The notes below the pieces were generated by a model. The model was not told where the DNA came from. It did no database searches and saw nothing but the letters and a program-made list of their open reading frames with translations. A program made the translations under genes and the position numbers. Below, one piece after another: positions 7,200 through 15,517 of a DNA stretch of 64,000 nucleotides. The stretch is from Treponema_C sp050937815 (GTDB lineage Bacteria > Spirochaetota > Spirochaetia > Treponematales > Treponemataceae), in NCBI RefSeq assembly GCF_050937815.1, contig NZ_JACDIJ010000005.1, positions 1 through 64,000 of the forward strand, written 5' to 3'. The number at the start of each line of letters is the position of its first letter. The stretch's first letter is position 1.

Positions 7200-7796
7200 T
7201 TATTCTCCGTATAAATGAGAGAACTCATGCATTTTTTCCATCGCACGCTCTTTGCATTTTCCGCATCCGGTACCTATTTTGGTGCGGGCCTGCAAATCTT
7301 CCCAAGTTCTATCTCCGGCTTTATAGGCTTCTTCCAAGTCGCGGTCGGTAACATTTAAACAATGGCAGATAACAACCGTATGCTCTTGTCCCTTAAAAGA
7401 CGGGCGTCCCTGTTTTTGCAAATAATCGTCGATAGCGGAACGTAACGCTTTATCGCCTAAAACCGAACAGTGAATTTTATTTGCGGGAAGACCGCCCAAT
7501 TTTGAAACGATATCTTCCGGCCGTAACTTATATGCATCGGCAATATTCATTCCCTTTATCGATTCGGACAAAATCGAAGTTGAAGCGATAGCACTGGCAC
7601 AACCGTAGGTTTTCCACCTGACATCGGTAATAACATCGTCTTTTATACGAAGCAATACCAACATTTGGTCCCCGCACTGTATATTTCCCACAATTCCTCT
7701 GCCGTCGCAGGGCCATTTCGATTCTTCTTCCATCAATACATTTTTAGGATGCATAAAATGATCTTTTACCGTATCCGAATATAACCATTCATTCAT
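7200..7796 (-). CDS. nifU: NifU-like Fe-S scaffold with BFD-type domain
   Basis: 198 residues. The first 130 are an IscU/NifU N-terminal scaffold with Cys ligands in RWKTYGCASAIASTS and NKIHCSVLG, preceded by the GNIQCGDQM Cys. Residues about 140-190 form a BFD-like [2Fe-2S] domain with C-H-C near VICHCLNVTDRDLEEA and TGCGKC. The NifU C-terminal Nfu domain is absent. It is the last gene after mnmA and nifS, 22 bp from nifS, and should receive sulfur from the desulfurase to build Fe-S clusters. Confidence 0.92.
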   Translation of the reverse strand: MNEWLYSDTVKDHFMHPKNVLMEEESKWPCDGRGIVGNIQCGDQMLVLLRIKDDVITDVRWKTYGCASAIASTSILSESIKGMNIADAYKLRPEDIVSKLGGLPANKIHCSVLGDKALRSAIDDYLQKQGRPSFKGQEHTVVICHCLNVTDRDLEEAYKAGDRTWEDLQARTKIGTGCGKCKERAMEKMHEFSHLYGE

Positions 7797-7818
7797 AATT
7801 ACTCTACCTCACAGCGCT

Positions 7819-8979
7819 TTATGCCACCGTTGACATTTTGCGTAATGTATCTATAACAGCGGGCATCTTATCCAAAAGATACTCCACTTCTTCTTTTGTG
7901 CTGTCCATTCCCAAACTGAACCGAATCGATCCGTGTGCAAGTTCGGGCCCCATTCCCGTAGCTACAAGAACATGAGAAGGTTCCAAACTGCCCGACGCAC
8001 AAGCCGAACCCGTTGAAACGGCAATTCCCAATAAGTCCAAGTGTAAAAGAATAGCCTCCCCTTCGGCACCGGGGAAAGAAACGTCAAGCGTATTCGGCAG
8101 CACCCGTTCGGGATGTCCGTTTATTTTTATATTGGGGATACGCTTTAAAAAACCGTCGCGCAGCAAAAGACGCAGTTCTCCGGTTTTCCGTGCATAGGTA
8201 TCGATATTTTCCAAAGCTTTTTGTGCCGCCAAACCGAAAGCGGCAATAGCCGGCGTATTATATGTGCCGGCACGTAATCCGTGTTCTTGATGACCGCCGC
8301 GGATAAGCGGTTCCAAAGGCGCGCCTTTTTTTACATATAAGGCGCCTATCCCCTTCGGCCCGTAAATTTTATGAGCGGAAATCGTTGCATAATCGACATC
8401 CCATGCGGTAACATCGACGGGAATCTTCCCGCAAGCTTGAACCATATCGGTATGAAAAAGAGAACCGGCTTTATGGGCAAGGGCGGCTAAAGCGGGAATA
8501 TCCTGTATTGTGCCGATCTCATTATTTGCCGTCATAACGGAAACAAAAAGCGGTTTTTTTTCAAGGGCGGCTTTATAGGCCGCATTATCTACAATACCGT
8601 CCGAATCGACGGGTAAAAATAATACGTCAAAACCTTTTTTTTGCAGTATGCGCGCGGATTCCAATACACAGGGATGTTCTATGGAAGTTGTAACGATAAA
8701 TTTATTGTTACGTTTTATCGACTCTGAAATCATAGTATTAAAAACCGTATTATTCGATTCGGAACCGCCGGAAGTAAATAAAATATCCGAAGCGTCTTCG
8801 GCATTAATCAATTGTGCTATTTGACTGCGGGCCGTTTTAACGGTTTCGGCAGAATGTCTCCCGTCCTCATGCAAACTTGACGCATTTGCGTATTCGGTAA
8901 GTTTATCCGTATAAAAAGCAAGCACTTCTTTAGAAAGAGGTGTCGTCGCATTATAATCAAAATATATCCGTTTTGACAT
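7819..8979 (-). CDS. nifS: Cysteine desulfurase (NifS/IscS family)
   Basis: 386 residues, a complete PLP-dependent class V aminotransferase fold. The PLP Lys is in TISAHKIYGPKG and the persulfide Cys in STGSACASGSLEPS; the N-terminus MSKRIYFDYNATTPL is typical. It takes sulfur from L-cysteine and passes it to NifU and, given the adjoining gene, to MnmA for tRNA 2-thiolation. The stop of mnmA abuts its start. Confidence 0.95.
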   Translation of the reverse strand: MSKRIYFDYNATTPLSKEVLAFYTDKLTEYANASSLHEDGRHSAETVKTARSQIAQLINAEDASDILFTSGGSESNNTVFNTMISESIKRNNKFIVTTSIEHPCVLESARILQKKGFDVLFLPVDSDGIVDNAAYKAALEKKPLFVSVMTANNEIGTIQDIPALAALAHKAGSLFHTDMVQACGKIPVDVTAWDVDYATISAHKIYGPKGIGALYVKKGAPLEPLIRGGHQEHGLRAGTYNTPAIAAFGLAAQKALENIDTYARKTGELRLLLRDGFLKRIPNIKINGHPERVLPNTLDVSFPGAEGEAILLHLDLLGIAVSTGSACASGSLEPSHVLVATGMGPELAHGSIRFSLGMDSTKEEVEYLLDKMPAVIDTLRKMSTVA

Positions 8980-10296
8980 CTATATTGCCCGGGTTATAAT
9001 CCCGCCTCCTAATATGAGCTGATTTAAATATACTACTGCGGACTGCCCCGGGGCAACAGCTCTTTGCGGTTTTTCAAAAAAAATTTTATATTTTCCCGCA
9101 TCCGAAGGGACAATACGCGCACGGCAGGGAGGAGAAGCCAAGCGTATTTTTACCGTAGCGTTGAATTCGACAGCAGGAGCATAATCACCCGTCCACACCC
9201 AAGAATCCGCTTCAAGTCCGCAAGACACCAGATTGTCTTCATCGGCTAAAACAATACGGTTGCGATCGGCATCGATGGATCGAACATATAAGGGGCGGTT
9301 AGCGCTGACGCCGAGACCGCGCCTTTGTCCTATCGTATAATGCTCTATTCCCCGGTGTTCCCCTATTTTTTTACCCTCCGTATCGACAATATCGCCGCAA
9401 ACGGATGCTTGATCCGAAAATATAATATCAAAATATTCGGGAGGTATAAAATCCTGACTTTCACTGCGCGCGGCCGCTGTCAAACCGTGTTCCCGGGCAT
9501 ATTCGAAAATCTCTTTTTTCGTAAAGCCGCTGAGAGGAAAGCGCACCTTTTCAAAAACCTTTGAAGAAACCCGGTGCAAAAAATAGGTTTGATCTTTACC
9601 GGCATCTTTTGCGGCCGCTACCATAACGGGAAAACTCGCGCCCGAAAAGGCTTCCGTTGTTTTAGACCCGCCGAGTGCATCCGCCTCAAGCGCATCCGAT
9701 TTAAGTTCGGCCGCAGCAGGTTTATCAGATTTAAGTTCGGCCGCGCCAGGTCCTGCCGTTCCGGATGTATCCATTTGCCGCTCGACGGCCGCCAAGCAAT
9801 ACATCCGTTCTATAGGAATAAGAGGGCGCACCAAAGAAGCATAGTGTCCCGTACAAAAATAATCAAAATCAATATTTAAAATGCGGCAGCCTTCTATGAG
9901 AGCACCGAATTTTACATGTTCATTGCAATGAACACAGGGATTCGGCGTACGGCCGCTTCTGTACTCTCTTTTAAAATAGTCCAAAACAAAAGATTTATAC
10001 GCTTGGCGTACATCTATCACATAATGCCGTATACCCTGTGCCGCACAAAATTCGGCACACTGAGCTATATCGATAGCCTCGTCGGAACCGTAACAAGACA
10101 TCCGTATACCGTCTTTTGCCGGCGGCAAGGGTACATCATTGTTCCAACTGGACATGGTAACACCGACAACCGTACAGCCCCTTTCTTTAAGCAAAAGGGC
10201 CGTAACGGCCGAATCGACACCGCCCGATAGGCCTACCGCAACAATACTGCCCTTTTCAGGCCACTGCAAATTTTTTGTCGGTATATGCAAGTCCAT
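8980..10296 (-). CDS. mnmA: tRNA-specific 2-thiouridylase MnmA
   Basis: 438 residues from the ATG at 10296; an in-frame ATG at 10326 would add 10 residues, and neither start has a strong ribosome site. The PP-loop is VGLSGGVDSAVTAL; the catalytic Cys pair lies in RTPNPCVHCNEHVKFG and near TAAARSESQDF, although the second motif is usually followed by a Cys that is hard to place here. The C-terminal beta-barrel with YTIGQRRGLGV is normal. About 55 extra residues between residues 165 and 220 are Ala/Lys/Ser/Asp-rich and repeat AAELKSD. It forms s2U34 on tRNA Lys, Glu and Gln. Confidence 0.93.
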   Translation of the reverse strand: MDLHIPTKNLQWPEKGSIVAVGLSGGVDSAVTALLLKERGCTVVGVTMSSWNNDVPLPPAKDGIRMSCYGSDEAIDIAQCAEFCAAQGIRHYVIDVRQAYKSFVLDYFKREYRSGRTPNPCVHCNEHVKFGALIEGCRILNIDFDYFCTGHYASLVRPLIPIERMYCLAAVERQMDTSGTAGPGAAELKSDKPAAAELKSDALEADALGGSKTTEAFSGASFPVMVAAAKDAGKDQTYFLHRVSSKVFEKVRFPLSGFTKKEIFEYAREHGLTAAARSESQDFIPPEYFDIIFSDQASVCGDIVDTEGKKIGEHRGIEHYTIGQRRGLGVSANRPLYVRSIDADRNRIVLADEDNLVSCGLEADSWVWTGDYAPAVEFNATVKIRLASPPCRARIVPSDAGKYKIFFEKPQRAVAPGQSAVVYLNQLILGGGIITRAI

Positions 10297-10356
10297 GATA
10301 TAAGTATATCTTTTTTTTGTTTTCATGGGAAGAAGCTTTTTTAAAACAAAAACGGA

Positions 10357-10386
10357 TTGACAGCCCCCGAAGTTTTCTGATACTAT
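10357..10386 (+). promoter_or_regulatory. Sigma-70 promoter for tRNA-Leu
   Basis: TTGACA at 10357-10362 and TACTAT at 10381-10386 with an 18-bp spacer, placing the start of transcription about 18 bp before the tRNA. Confidence 0.65.
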
Positions 10387-10410
10387 ATACGGGTTACGAA
10401 GACCGTTTTT

Positions 10411-10496
10411 GCCGGGATGGTGGAATAGGTAGACACAAGGGACTTAAAATCCCTCGGCATTTAAACGCCGTGCCGGTTCAATTCCGGTTCCCGGCA
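10411..10496 (+). tRNA. tRNA-Leu (UAA)
   Basis: 86 nt with a 7-bp acceptor stem GCCGGGA/TCCCGGC, a class II long variable arm (TCGGCATTTAAACGCCG), T-loop GGTTCAATTCC and anticodon loop CTTAAAA, giving anticodon UAA. The 3' CCA is not encoded. It lies alone between mnmA and the cyclase gene. Confidence 0.95.
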
Positions 10497-10500
10497 AAAA

Positions 10501-10541
10501 GGCTGCTGAAAAAGAAATGCTTTTTCGGCAGCCTTTTTTTT
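10501..10541 (+). terminator. Rho-independent terminator
   Basis: GGCTGCTGAAAAAG pairs with CTTTTTCGGCAGCC (one G-T) around AAATG, followed by eight T residues. It ends the tRNA-Leu transcript. Nearly the same stem recurs after leuS at 46981. Confidence 0.9.
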
Positions 10542-10575
10542 GCATTTAAGGAATTTCGATTAAAAAAATCTCTGT

Positions 10576-12561
10576 TTAAGAAATTGCGATTTCAGGAATC
10601 TCGAGAGCAAATACTTCTTCTTCCAAGGGTTGCCGTAAGCGCCCCGTATTTATTTTTACGAATTTAAATTCTTGGGAAGCTTTTCCGTTTCCGGCTTTTT
10701 TTAAAACCGCACCTGAAACCAATACCTTTTCTCCGTATAATTTGGTTAAAGATTCCAAACGCATTACCGTATCGACGGCCTCCGATACCGCTATTTGCGA
10801 TAAGCGTTCGGCCGATCCTGTAGTACCGAGAACAACCTTCCCGTAATGAATACCTATACCGATACGCAGTGAAATTGGTTTGCCGGTTTTTAAACTTTGC
10901 ATTTTTTGCTGCATTTCAACGGCACACTGAAAAATATTGGACCTGTTGTCCGGAAAAACGGCAACTATACAATCGCCCAAATACTTTTCAATAAAGCCTC
11001 CGTGCGTACGGATAAGGGGGGCTATATTGGTCAAACAGGTATTAAGCAAATCAAACACTTCTTTACAACCGAGTTGTTCGGATATGGGGGTAAAATTGCG
11101 GATATCCGCACAAAGCAGCGTTACGTCCCGCATTGTATAATCGCCCATTTCGACATCGGTGATATTTCCTTTTTTTAAAAGCTGTAAAAATTCTTGAGGC
11201 ACAAAGCGCATATAAGACATATTTATTTTTTGCAAATTTCCGGACAATAATTCTATCGCCGCAGAAGCTTTTTCATGCCTGATTGCCGTAATAAGCGATT
11301 GAAAAAATACAAAAACGATAAACGAATACGATACCAGCCTTAAATCGGGAAAGGGAACACGCATCATTTGAAGAGCCAATATATCGTGTAAGGTACCCAA
11401 GCCGGTTACCGCAATGCTGAGAACGGTTAAAAGGAATATTTCAAAACTGTTTTGGCGCAATTCCATAAATAAAACAACCAACACAATTGTTGCGCTTATC
11501 AATAAATATGTCAAACAGGGAACGACAAGATAATTGGCCCAGCGCAAAGGCAAAGACCATACGGCGACACCTAAAAATATACCTATATAAATCACAAGTT
11601 TAACTATAAGATTTTTTTTCGAATTGCTTTTTAAATCGATATTATATAAAAATACCAAATAAAGCATAAAGCATACCGGTGCCATAAAAACAACGCTATA
11701 TTCTATTTTCATATCGAAGCCGTACGGAAATGCGGGCAAATAATACAGCAATAACGAAAAATCCGCCGACACGCTTCTTAAAAATATCGAAAACGCAAAT
11801 AACGAAAAATAAAAACTCGGCCAATCGTATTTTCTGAATAAAAACAAAAAAAGGTGATACAGCATAATGCTGAGCAAGGCGCCGGCATAAAAGAAGTTAA
11901 AGTTAAGCGTTAAAAAAAACCAATGCCGCACGTGAGTTTCTTCGGCAAACGTTATTTCGCTCCACAAACCGCCCTTCCGGTAAATACTGTTCGAACAATG
12001 GAACACCAAATCGATAACGCCTTGACTGTCCGATTCGAGTACTGCAATATCCATAGAACGCATTGCACGGGTTTGGCTGTAATTTTCCGAAGCGGTACCT
12101 TGGGAAAACACAAGATCTCCGTTACAATACAATTTTGCAGCCGTTCCGACCTTGTCAAACATAAACATTGCGTATCTGAAATTCGGTTTTAGATTCGTAA
12201 GCTTTATATGGTAGCTTGCACAACCCTTGCCGCGTTTTGCAATCGGATCGTTTATAAACGTATTCCATACCGACGGAACTTTAACAAAGGCGTCCGCTTC
12301 AGGGCTTTGTGCCGGTGCGGCGTCAAGCGAGTAAAAATCATGCGGGTCTACAAACCTATTCCAATAGAATTCCCATAAACCGGATAATTTGATAAAAGAG
12401 TTTTCGAGTTTGTCGGGATTTTCAATATGTATGTATCCGGCGGATAAAACGGGAATGTCCGTGCGTGCGGCGGCACCGACCGGAACGGTATATACGGCCG
12501 TTAATAATATACACAAAAACAACACGGAGCCGAAAGCGGTACGGATTTTATATCGTTTCAT
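10576..12561 (-). CDS. 7TMR-DISM receptor with class III cyclase domain, metal-site half
   Basis: 661 residues: signal peptide, periplasmic galactose-binding-like DISMED2 domain (about 40-215, with GLWEFYWNRF and YHIKLTNLKP), seven membrane segments (about 220-430), then a cyclase domain. Start chosen at ATG 12561 after AAGGAGCAAAC. Both metal Asp residues are present (Asp486 in CADIRNFT, Asp530 in KYLGDC). The transition-state Asn is Asp597 (EAVDTVMRLES), while Arg601 remains, and the purine-site Asp/Thr is Ile590. Alone it should lack a complete site; it overlaps by 14 nt the upstream paralogue that has the complementary residues. Predicted product cAMP. Confidence 0.88.
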   Translation of the reverse strand: MKRYKIRTAFGSVLFLCILLTAVYTVPVGAAARTDIPVLSAGYIHIENPDKLENSFIKLSGLWEFYWNRFVDPHDFYSLDAAPAQSPEADAFVKVPSVWNTFINDPIAKRGKGCASYHIKLTNLKPNFRYAMFMFDKVGTAAKLYCNGDLVFSQGTASENYSQTRAMRSMDIAVLESDSQGVIDLVFHCSNSIYRKGGLWSEITFAEETHVRHWFFLTLNFNFFYAGALLSIMLYHLFLFLFRKYDWPSFYFSLFAFSIFLRSVSADFSLLLYYLPAFPYGFDMKIEYSVVFMAPVCFMLYLVFLYNIDLKSNSKKNLIVKLVIYIGIFLGVAVWSLPLRWANYLVVPCLTYLLISATIVLVVLFMELRQNSFEIFLLTVLSIAVTGLGTLHDILALQMMRVPFPDLRLVSYSFIVFVFFQSLITAIRHEKASAAIELLSGNLQKINMSYMRFVPQEFLQLLKKGNITDVEMGDYTMRDVTLLCADIRNFTPISEQLGCKEVFDLLNTCLTNIAPLIRTHGGFIEKYLGDCIVAVFPDNRSNIFQCAVEMQQKMQSLKTGKPISLRIGIGIHYGKVVLGTTGSAERLSQIAVSEAVDTVMRLESLTKLYGEKVLVSGAVLKKAGNGKASQEFKFVKINTGRLRQPLEEEVFALEIPEIAIS

Positions 12562-14524
12562 ATGTTTGCTCCTTGTCCGCCCCGATATGAACAGTTCGTT
12601 TGATTTTTTGTGCAAGTTTTTCACGAAAAGGTTCCAGAGGAAGGCACTTGAAAAGCGAAACCAATTTTACCCTGCCCTTTATATGAATGTTGCCTAAGGG
12701 AATTAAAGCAATATCGGGATTTTTTGCCAAATCGGATTTTTCGACCGCTTCAAGCGAAACCAAAACGGGCGATTTTAATTTTTCGGCGACGCTTTCTATA
12801 CGCGCTGCGGTGTTCACCGCATCCGATATAACCGTATCGTCCAAACGTGAAATTTCGCCTATAGTTCCTAAAATCATTCTGCCGTAGTGTATTCCCATTG
12901 CAACGGAAACGGGCGGTCTGCCGGCAGAACGGCGTATTTCGTTGAGTTTATCTATGCGCTCCTGTATTTCAAAGCTGCAATTAACGGCATCCTGCGTACC
13001 GGAAGGAAATAAAGCTATTATTCCGCGGCTGAGAAATTTACTTACAAAACCCTTATATTGCGGCATAAGCAAAGACACTACCATCGAAAAAGTGCTGAAA
13101 ATATCGTATTGTTCTTCCAAGGATATTTCTTCCCCGTCCGATTTGATGTAAATTTGCGAAAACAAAATGCCCATATCCCGCTGAACATAATCGCCCAAAG
13201 CAACATCGGTTATGTTTTTTTTATTTAAAAGATCCAAAAATTCGCGCGGTACAAAGCGTACATATGCATCGTTCAGTTTTTTCAGCTTATGTATAAGTAC
13301 AACCCTGTCCGAAAACAAAGAGGTTTCTTGGGCGGCAAGAGTAAAAAACTGTACGATAGCAAGAATTAAAAAAGCCAAAGGAATAAAACTGTATACAAGC
13401 GTTCCGTGTATGGAAAGATACGCAATTTCGTACAATACGGCAAGGGCGACGACAAACAAAGATACGGAATACATAAATACACGTTTTTCTTTTTTTAAAA
13501 ACGCAATAATAAGCAAAATTCCGCAATACAGAGCGCCTAAAACGGTTCCTATTTCAAAAAGCGGTACCATTCTGTTGACTATCGAAATAGGCAAAACAAT
13601 CGAAAGAACGCCGAGCGTAAGTTGAAAAATGCCGTATGCATACTTTAATCGCTTGGCAGGTGCCCACGTAAACATTGAATATAAAAAATACAAAAAAGCG
13701 GTCGGCGCAAGCCATAAAACGGAATACTCAAGCTTAAACGCCAGTGCATACGGAAAATTTTCAAAAATTAAACTGGCTATGTTAAAACCGGTTATACTCA
13801 TGCGGATCGCAAGGGAAAACAAAAAAAGTCCCAAATATAGAGAATTATGTTTTTTGACGTTTAAAGCAAATATTGTAAAACAAACGATAACCAAAAATAA
13901 AAGCATTGCGCAGATAAAAAAAGTAATGCCCGCGCTTGTATTGTAATAACGGTATACAACATTTTGTTTACCGAAGTATACGGGAGTCCAAAGTCCTCCC
14001 TTGCGGTATGTCCAATTCGCCACTTGTATAACAAGTTCCGCCTCGCCCCGGTTTGATGCGGTAAATTCCGCATACATCGGTTTGTATGCGGGTTTAAAAT
14101 TTTCCTCGGAAGCGGACACCTGCCCTGCCGAAACAATTTGCTTTCCATCGACATATATTACACAAGAAGCCGACGGCGTATATTTCATATAAAAGGCATA
14201 GCGGATTCCGGGCTGTATACCCTGCAATAAAAGCCGGTATGTGGCATAACCGTAAGCGGTTTTTTCGCCTTTAAATTCGGAATACTGCTTATTCCAGTTT
14301 GACGGAACGGCAGCTTTAAGCGGTGAAGAGGGATTTTGCTCCGTTTGCAAACTCGTAAACAGGAAATCGAAGTAAATGTCAAAATCGGTGTTTAAAGCAA
14401 TAACGGAGGAAGCTTTTTCCGCATCGACATAAAAAGATGCAGGCGGCGTTTGGGCAAAACAGGTGAAAACAAACAAAAGAAACAAATAAAAAAAACTTTT
14501 CTTTATTTTTTCCATACACATCAT
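12548..14524 (-). CDS. 7TMR-DISM receptor with class III cyclase domain, substrate-site half
   Basis: 658 residues with the same layout as its downstream partner: signal peptide, DISMED2 (PSNWNKQYSEFKGEK region), seven membrane segments, cyclase domain. The metal Asp positions are Gln457 (LFSQIY) and Arg500 (KFLSRG), so it cannot bind the catalytic metals. The purine-site Lys496 and Thr564 and the transition-state Asn571 and Arg575 (SDAVNTAARIES) are all intact. ATG 14524 overlaps the preceding stop as ATGA; a second ATG at 14515 is possible. Inference: it pairs with the next protein as a C2-like subunit. Confidence 0.87.
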   Translation of the reverse strand: MMCMEKIKKSFFYLFLLFVFTCFAQTPPASFYVDAEKASSVIALNTDFDIYFDFLFTSLQTEQNPSSPLKAAVPSNWNKQYSEFKGEKTAYGYATYRLLLQGIQPGIRYAFYMKYTPSASCVIYVDGKQIVSAGQVSASEENFKPAYKPMYAEFTASNRGEAELVIQVANWTYRKGGLWTPVYFGKQNVVYRYYNTSAGITFFICAMLLFLVIVCFTIFALNVKKHNSLYLGLFLFSLAIRMSITGFNIASLIFENFPYALAFKLEYSVLWLAPTAFLYFLYSMFTWAPAKRLKYAYGIFQLTLGVLSIVLPISIVNRMVPLFEIGTVLGALYCGILLIIAFLKKEKRVFMYSVSLFVVALAVLYEIAYLSIHGTLVYSFIPLAFLILAIVQFFTLAAQETSLFSDRVVLIHKLKKLNDAYVRFVPREFLDLLNKKNITDVALGDYVQRDMGILFSQIYIKSDGEEISLEEQYDIFSTFSMVVSLLMPQYKGFVSKFLSRGIIALFPSGTQDAVNCSFEIQERIDKLNEIRRSAGRPPVSVAMGIHYGRMILGTIGEISRLDDTVISDAVNTAARIESVAEKLKSPVLVSLEAVEKSDLAKNPDIALIPLGNIHIKGRVKLVSLFKCLPLEPFREKLAQKIKRTVHIGADKEQTYETI

Positions 14525-14973
14525 TTTATACTGCTGTATAAATCGGCAATATCGGAGCGCCACGAATATTTTTTATCACGAGGTTCCCATTCTATAATAC
14601 GTTCGATTGTAAAATGCGAAAGATCCGAAGGAGTTTTAAAAGAGATGACGGCAAAACGTCCCTGTCCTATATATGAAATGCTTCGGTTTTTTTCCAAATT
14701 TTCATGCTCGTTAAGATAGTTAAGCACACAATCGAAGTGTACCGGTTCCCCTGTTGTTTTATCCGCCAACGCCGACATAAAATCCTTTACCGGCTTATTG
14801 CACAAAGAACACTGCACCGGTTCCGGCGCATAGGGAGGTAAATATTCCGCTTCGGGTATACGTGCCGAAGATGCGGAAACGGAATTGTCTTTTTTTGCCG
14901 TATCTTTGCGGCGTTTATTATTCCGTCTTCTTTTTTCGTTTTTATGCTGTTTTTCTTCTTTTACGTTATTCAT
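14521..14973 (-). CDS. Hypothetical protein with zinc-ribbon-like Cys motif
   Basis: 150 residues. The first 40 are very basic (RRRNNKRRKDTAKK), followed by a spacer and a conserved-looking region with CSLCNKPVKDF and PVHFDCVLNYL, a C-x2-C...H-x2-C set that could bind zinc. The remainder (ISYIGQGRFAVISF) is beta-rich. The basic tail suggests nucleic acid or ribosome contact. Overlaps both neighbours by ATGA junctions, so it is translated together with the cyclases. Family not recognised. Confidence 0.7.
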   Translation of the reverse strand: MNNVKEEKQHKNEKRRRNNKRRKDTAKKDNSVSASSARIPEAEYLPPYAPEPVQCSLCNKPVKDFMSALADKTTGEPVHFDCVLNYLNEHENLEKNRSISYIGQGRFAVISFKTPSDLSHFTIERIIEWEPRDKKYSWRSDIADLYSSIK

Positions 14974-15143
14974 AATATCACTTCTTTAAAACGGCAGGGT
15001 TTTCCGGCAATTTCACGGCTTAAAACCAAGGCTATGCGCTGCACCGCATTATCGACATAAGCAGTGTCGTTAATTTTGCGGCGGATTTCCAATATTTTAA
15101 GCGGAATATTTTCAGCCGCAGCGTTTTTTGCAGAAACCGTCAT
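14970..15143 (-). CDS. 57-aa protein, possible FlgM-like anti-sigma factor
   Basis: The start ATG (15141-15143) overlaps the yraN stop and its TGA overlaps the next ATG, both as ATGA, so it is a genuine member of the operon. The core ILEIRRKINDTAYVDNAVQR followed by IALVLSREI has the spacing of the FlgM C-terminal region (lys/arg-rich helix, I-x-D-G-x-Y, then a helix ending I-A-x-x-L). FlgM binds sigma-28. The operon also holds FliK-like and FlhB-tail genes, which supports a flagellar link. The match is by pattern only. Confidence 0.6.
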   Translation of the reverse strand: MTVSAKNAAAENIPLKILEIRRKINDTAYVDNAVQRIALVLSREIAGKPCRFKEVIL

Positions 15144-15517
15144 ACACACTCCGAAAAAGCGTTTTTTATATGATATACCGGAGGATAATAGGGTACATCA
15201 ATAATAAGCACATCAAATCTGATATAGCTGTTATTATATTGTCGATTCTCCAGCAAAAAACATTTAGCCGTTTCGATTATTTTTTTTTGTTTTATACTGC
15301 CGAGTACACGTTCAAGAGTATCAATCGGAGAACAAGACAGTGCTTTAACTTCGGCAAAAACAAGTACGCCGTCTTTTTCAGCTATAATATCGATTTCACC
15401 TCTGCGGGTACGCCAATTACGGTATAAAACGGTATATCCGTGTTCCTTAAGGTAATCTTCTGCCTTTTTTTCTCCTTTTTTCCCCTTTTGAATTGTATTA
15501 TCCGATTTATCAGCCAC
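15140..15517 (-). CDS. yraN: YraN family (UPF0102) nuclease-like protein
   Basis: 125 residues from the GTG at 15515-15517, which overlaps the stop of the preceding gene and gives the usual family length; an ATG at 15574 would add 19 residues. The pattern KGKKGEKKAEDYLKEHGYTV, RNWRTRRGEIDIIAEKDG and VLVFAEVKA contains the E/D-x-E-V-K residues of a restriction-endonuclease-like fold. The family is linked to DNA processing but its exact role is unsettled. Confidence 0.85.
   Translation of the reverse strand: MADKSDNTIQKGKKGEKKAEDYLKEHGYTVLYRNWRTRRGEIDIIAEKDGVLVFAEVKALSCSPIDTLERVLGSIKQKKIIETAKCFLLENRQYNNSYIRFDVLIIDVPYYPPVYHIKNAFSECV

Noticed and set aside
12548..14524. Pseudogene reading of the upstream cyclase
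   Set aside because: It lacks metal Asp residues, but the frame is complete, substrate-side residues are fully kept and the same pattern occurs at 30202-32100.
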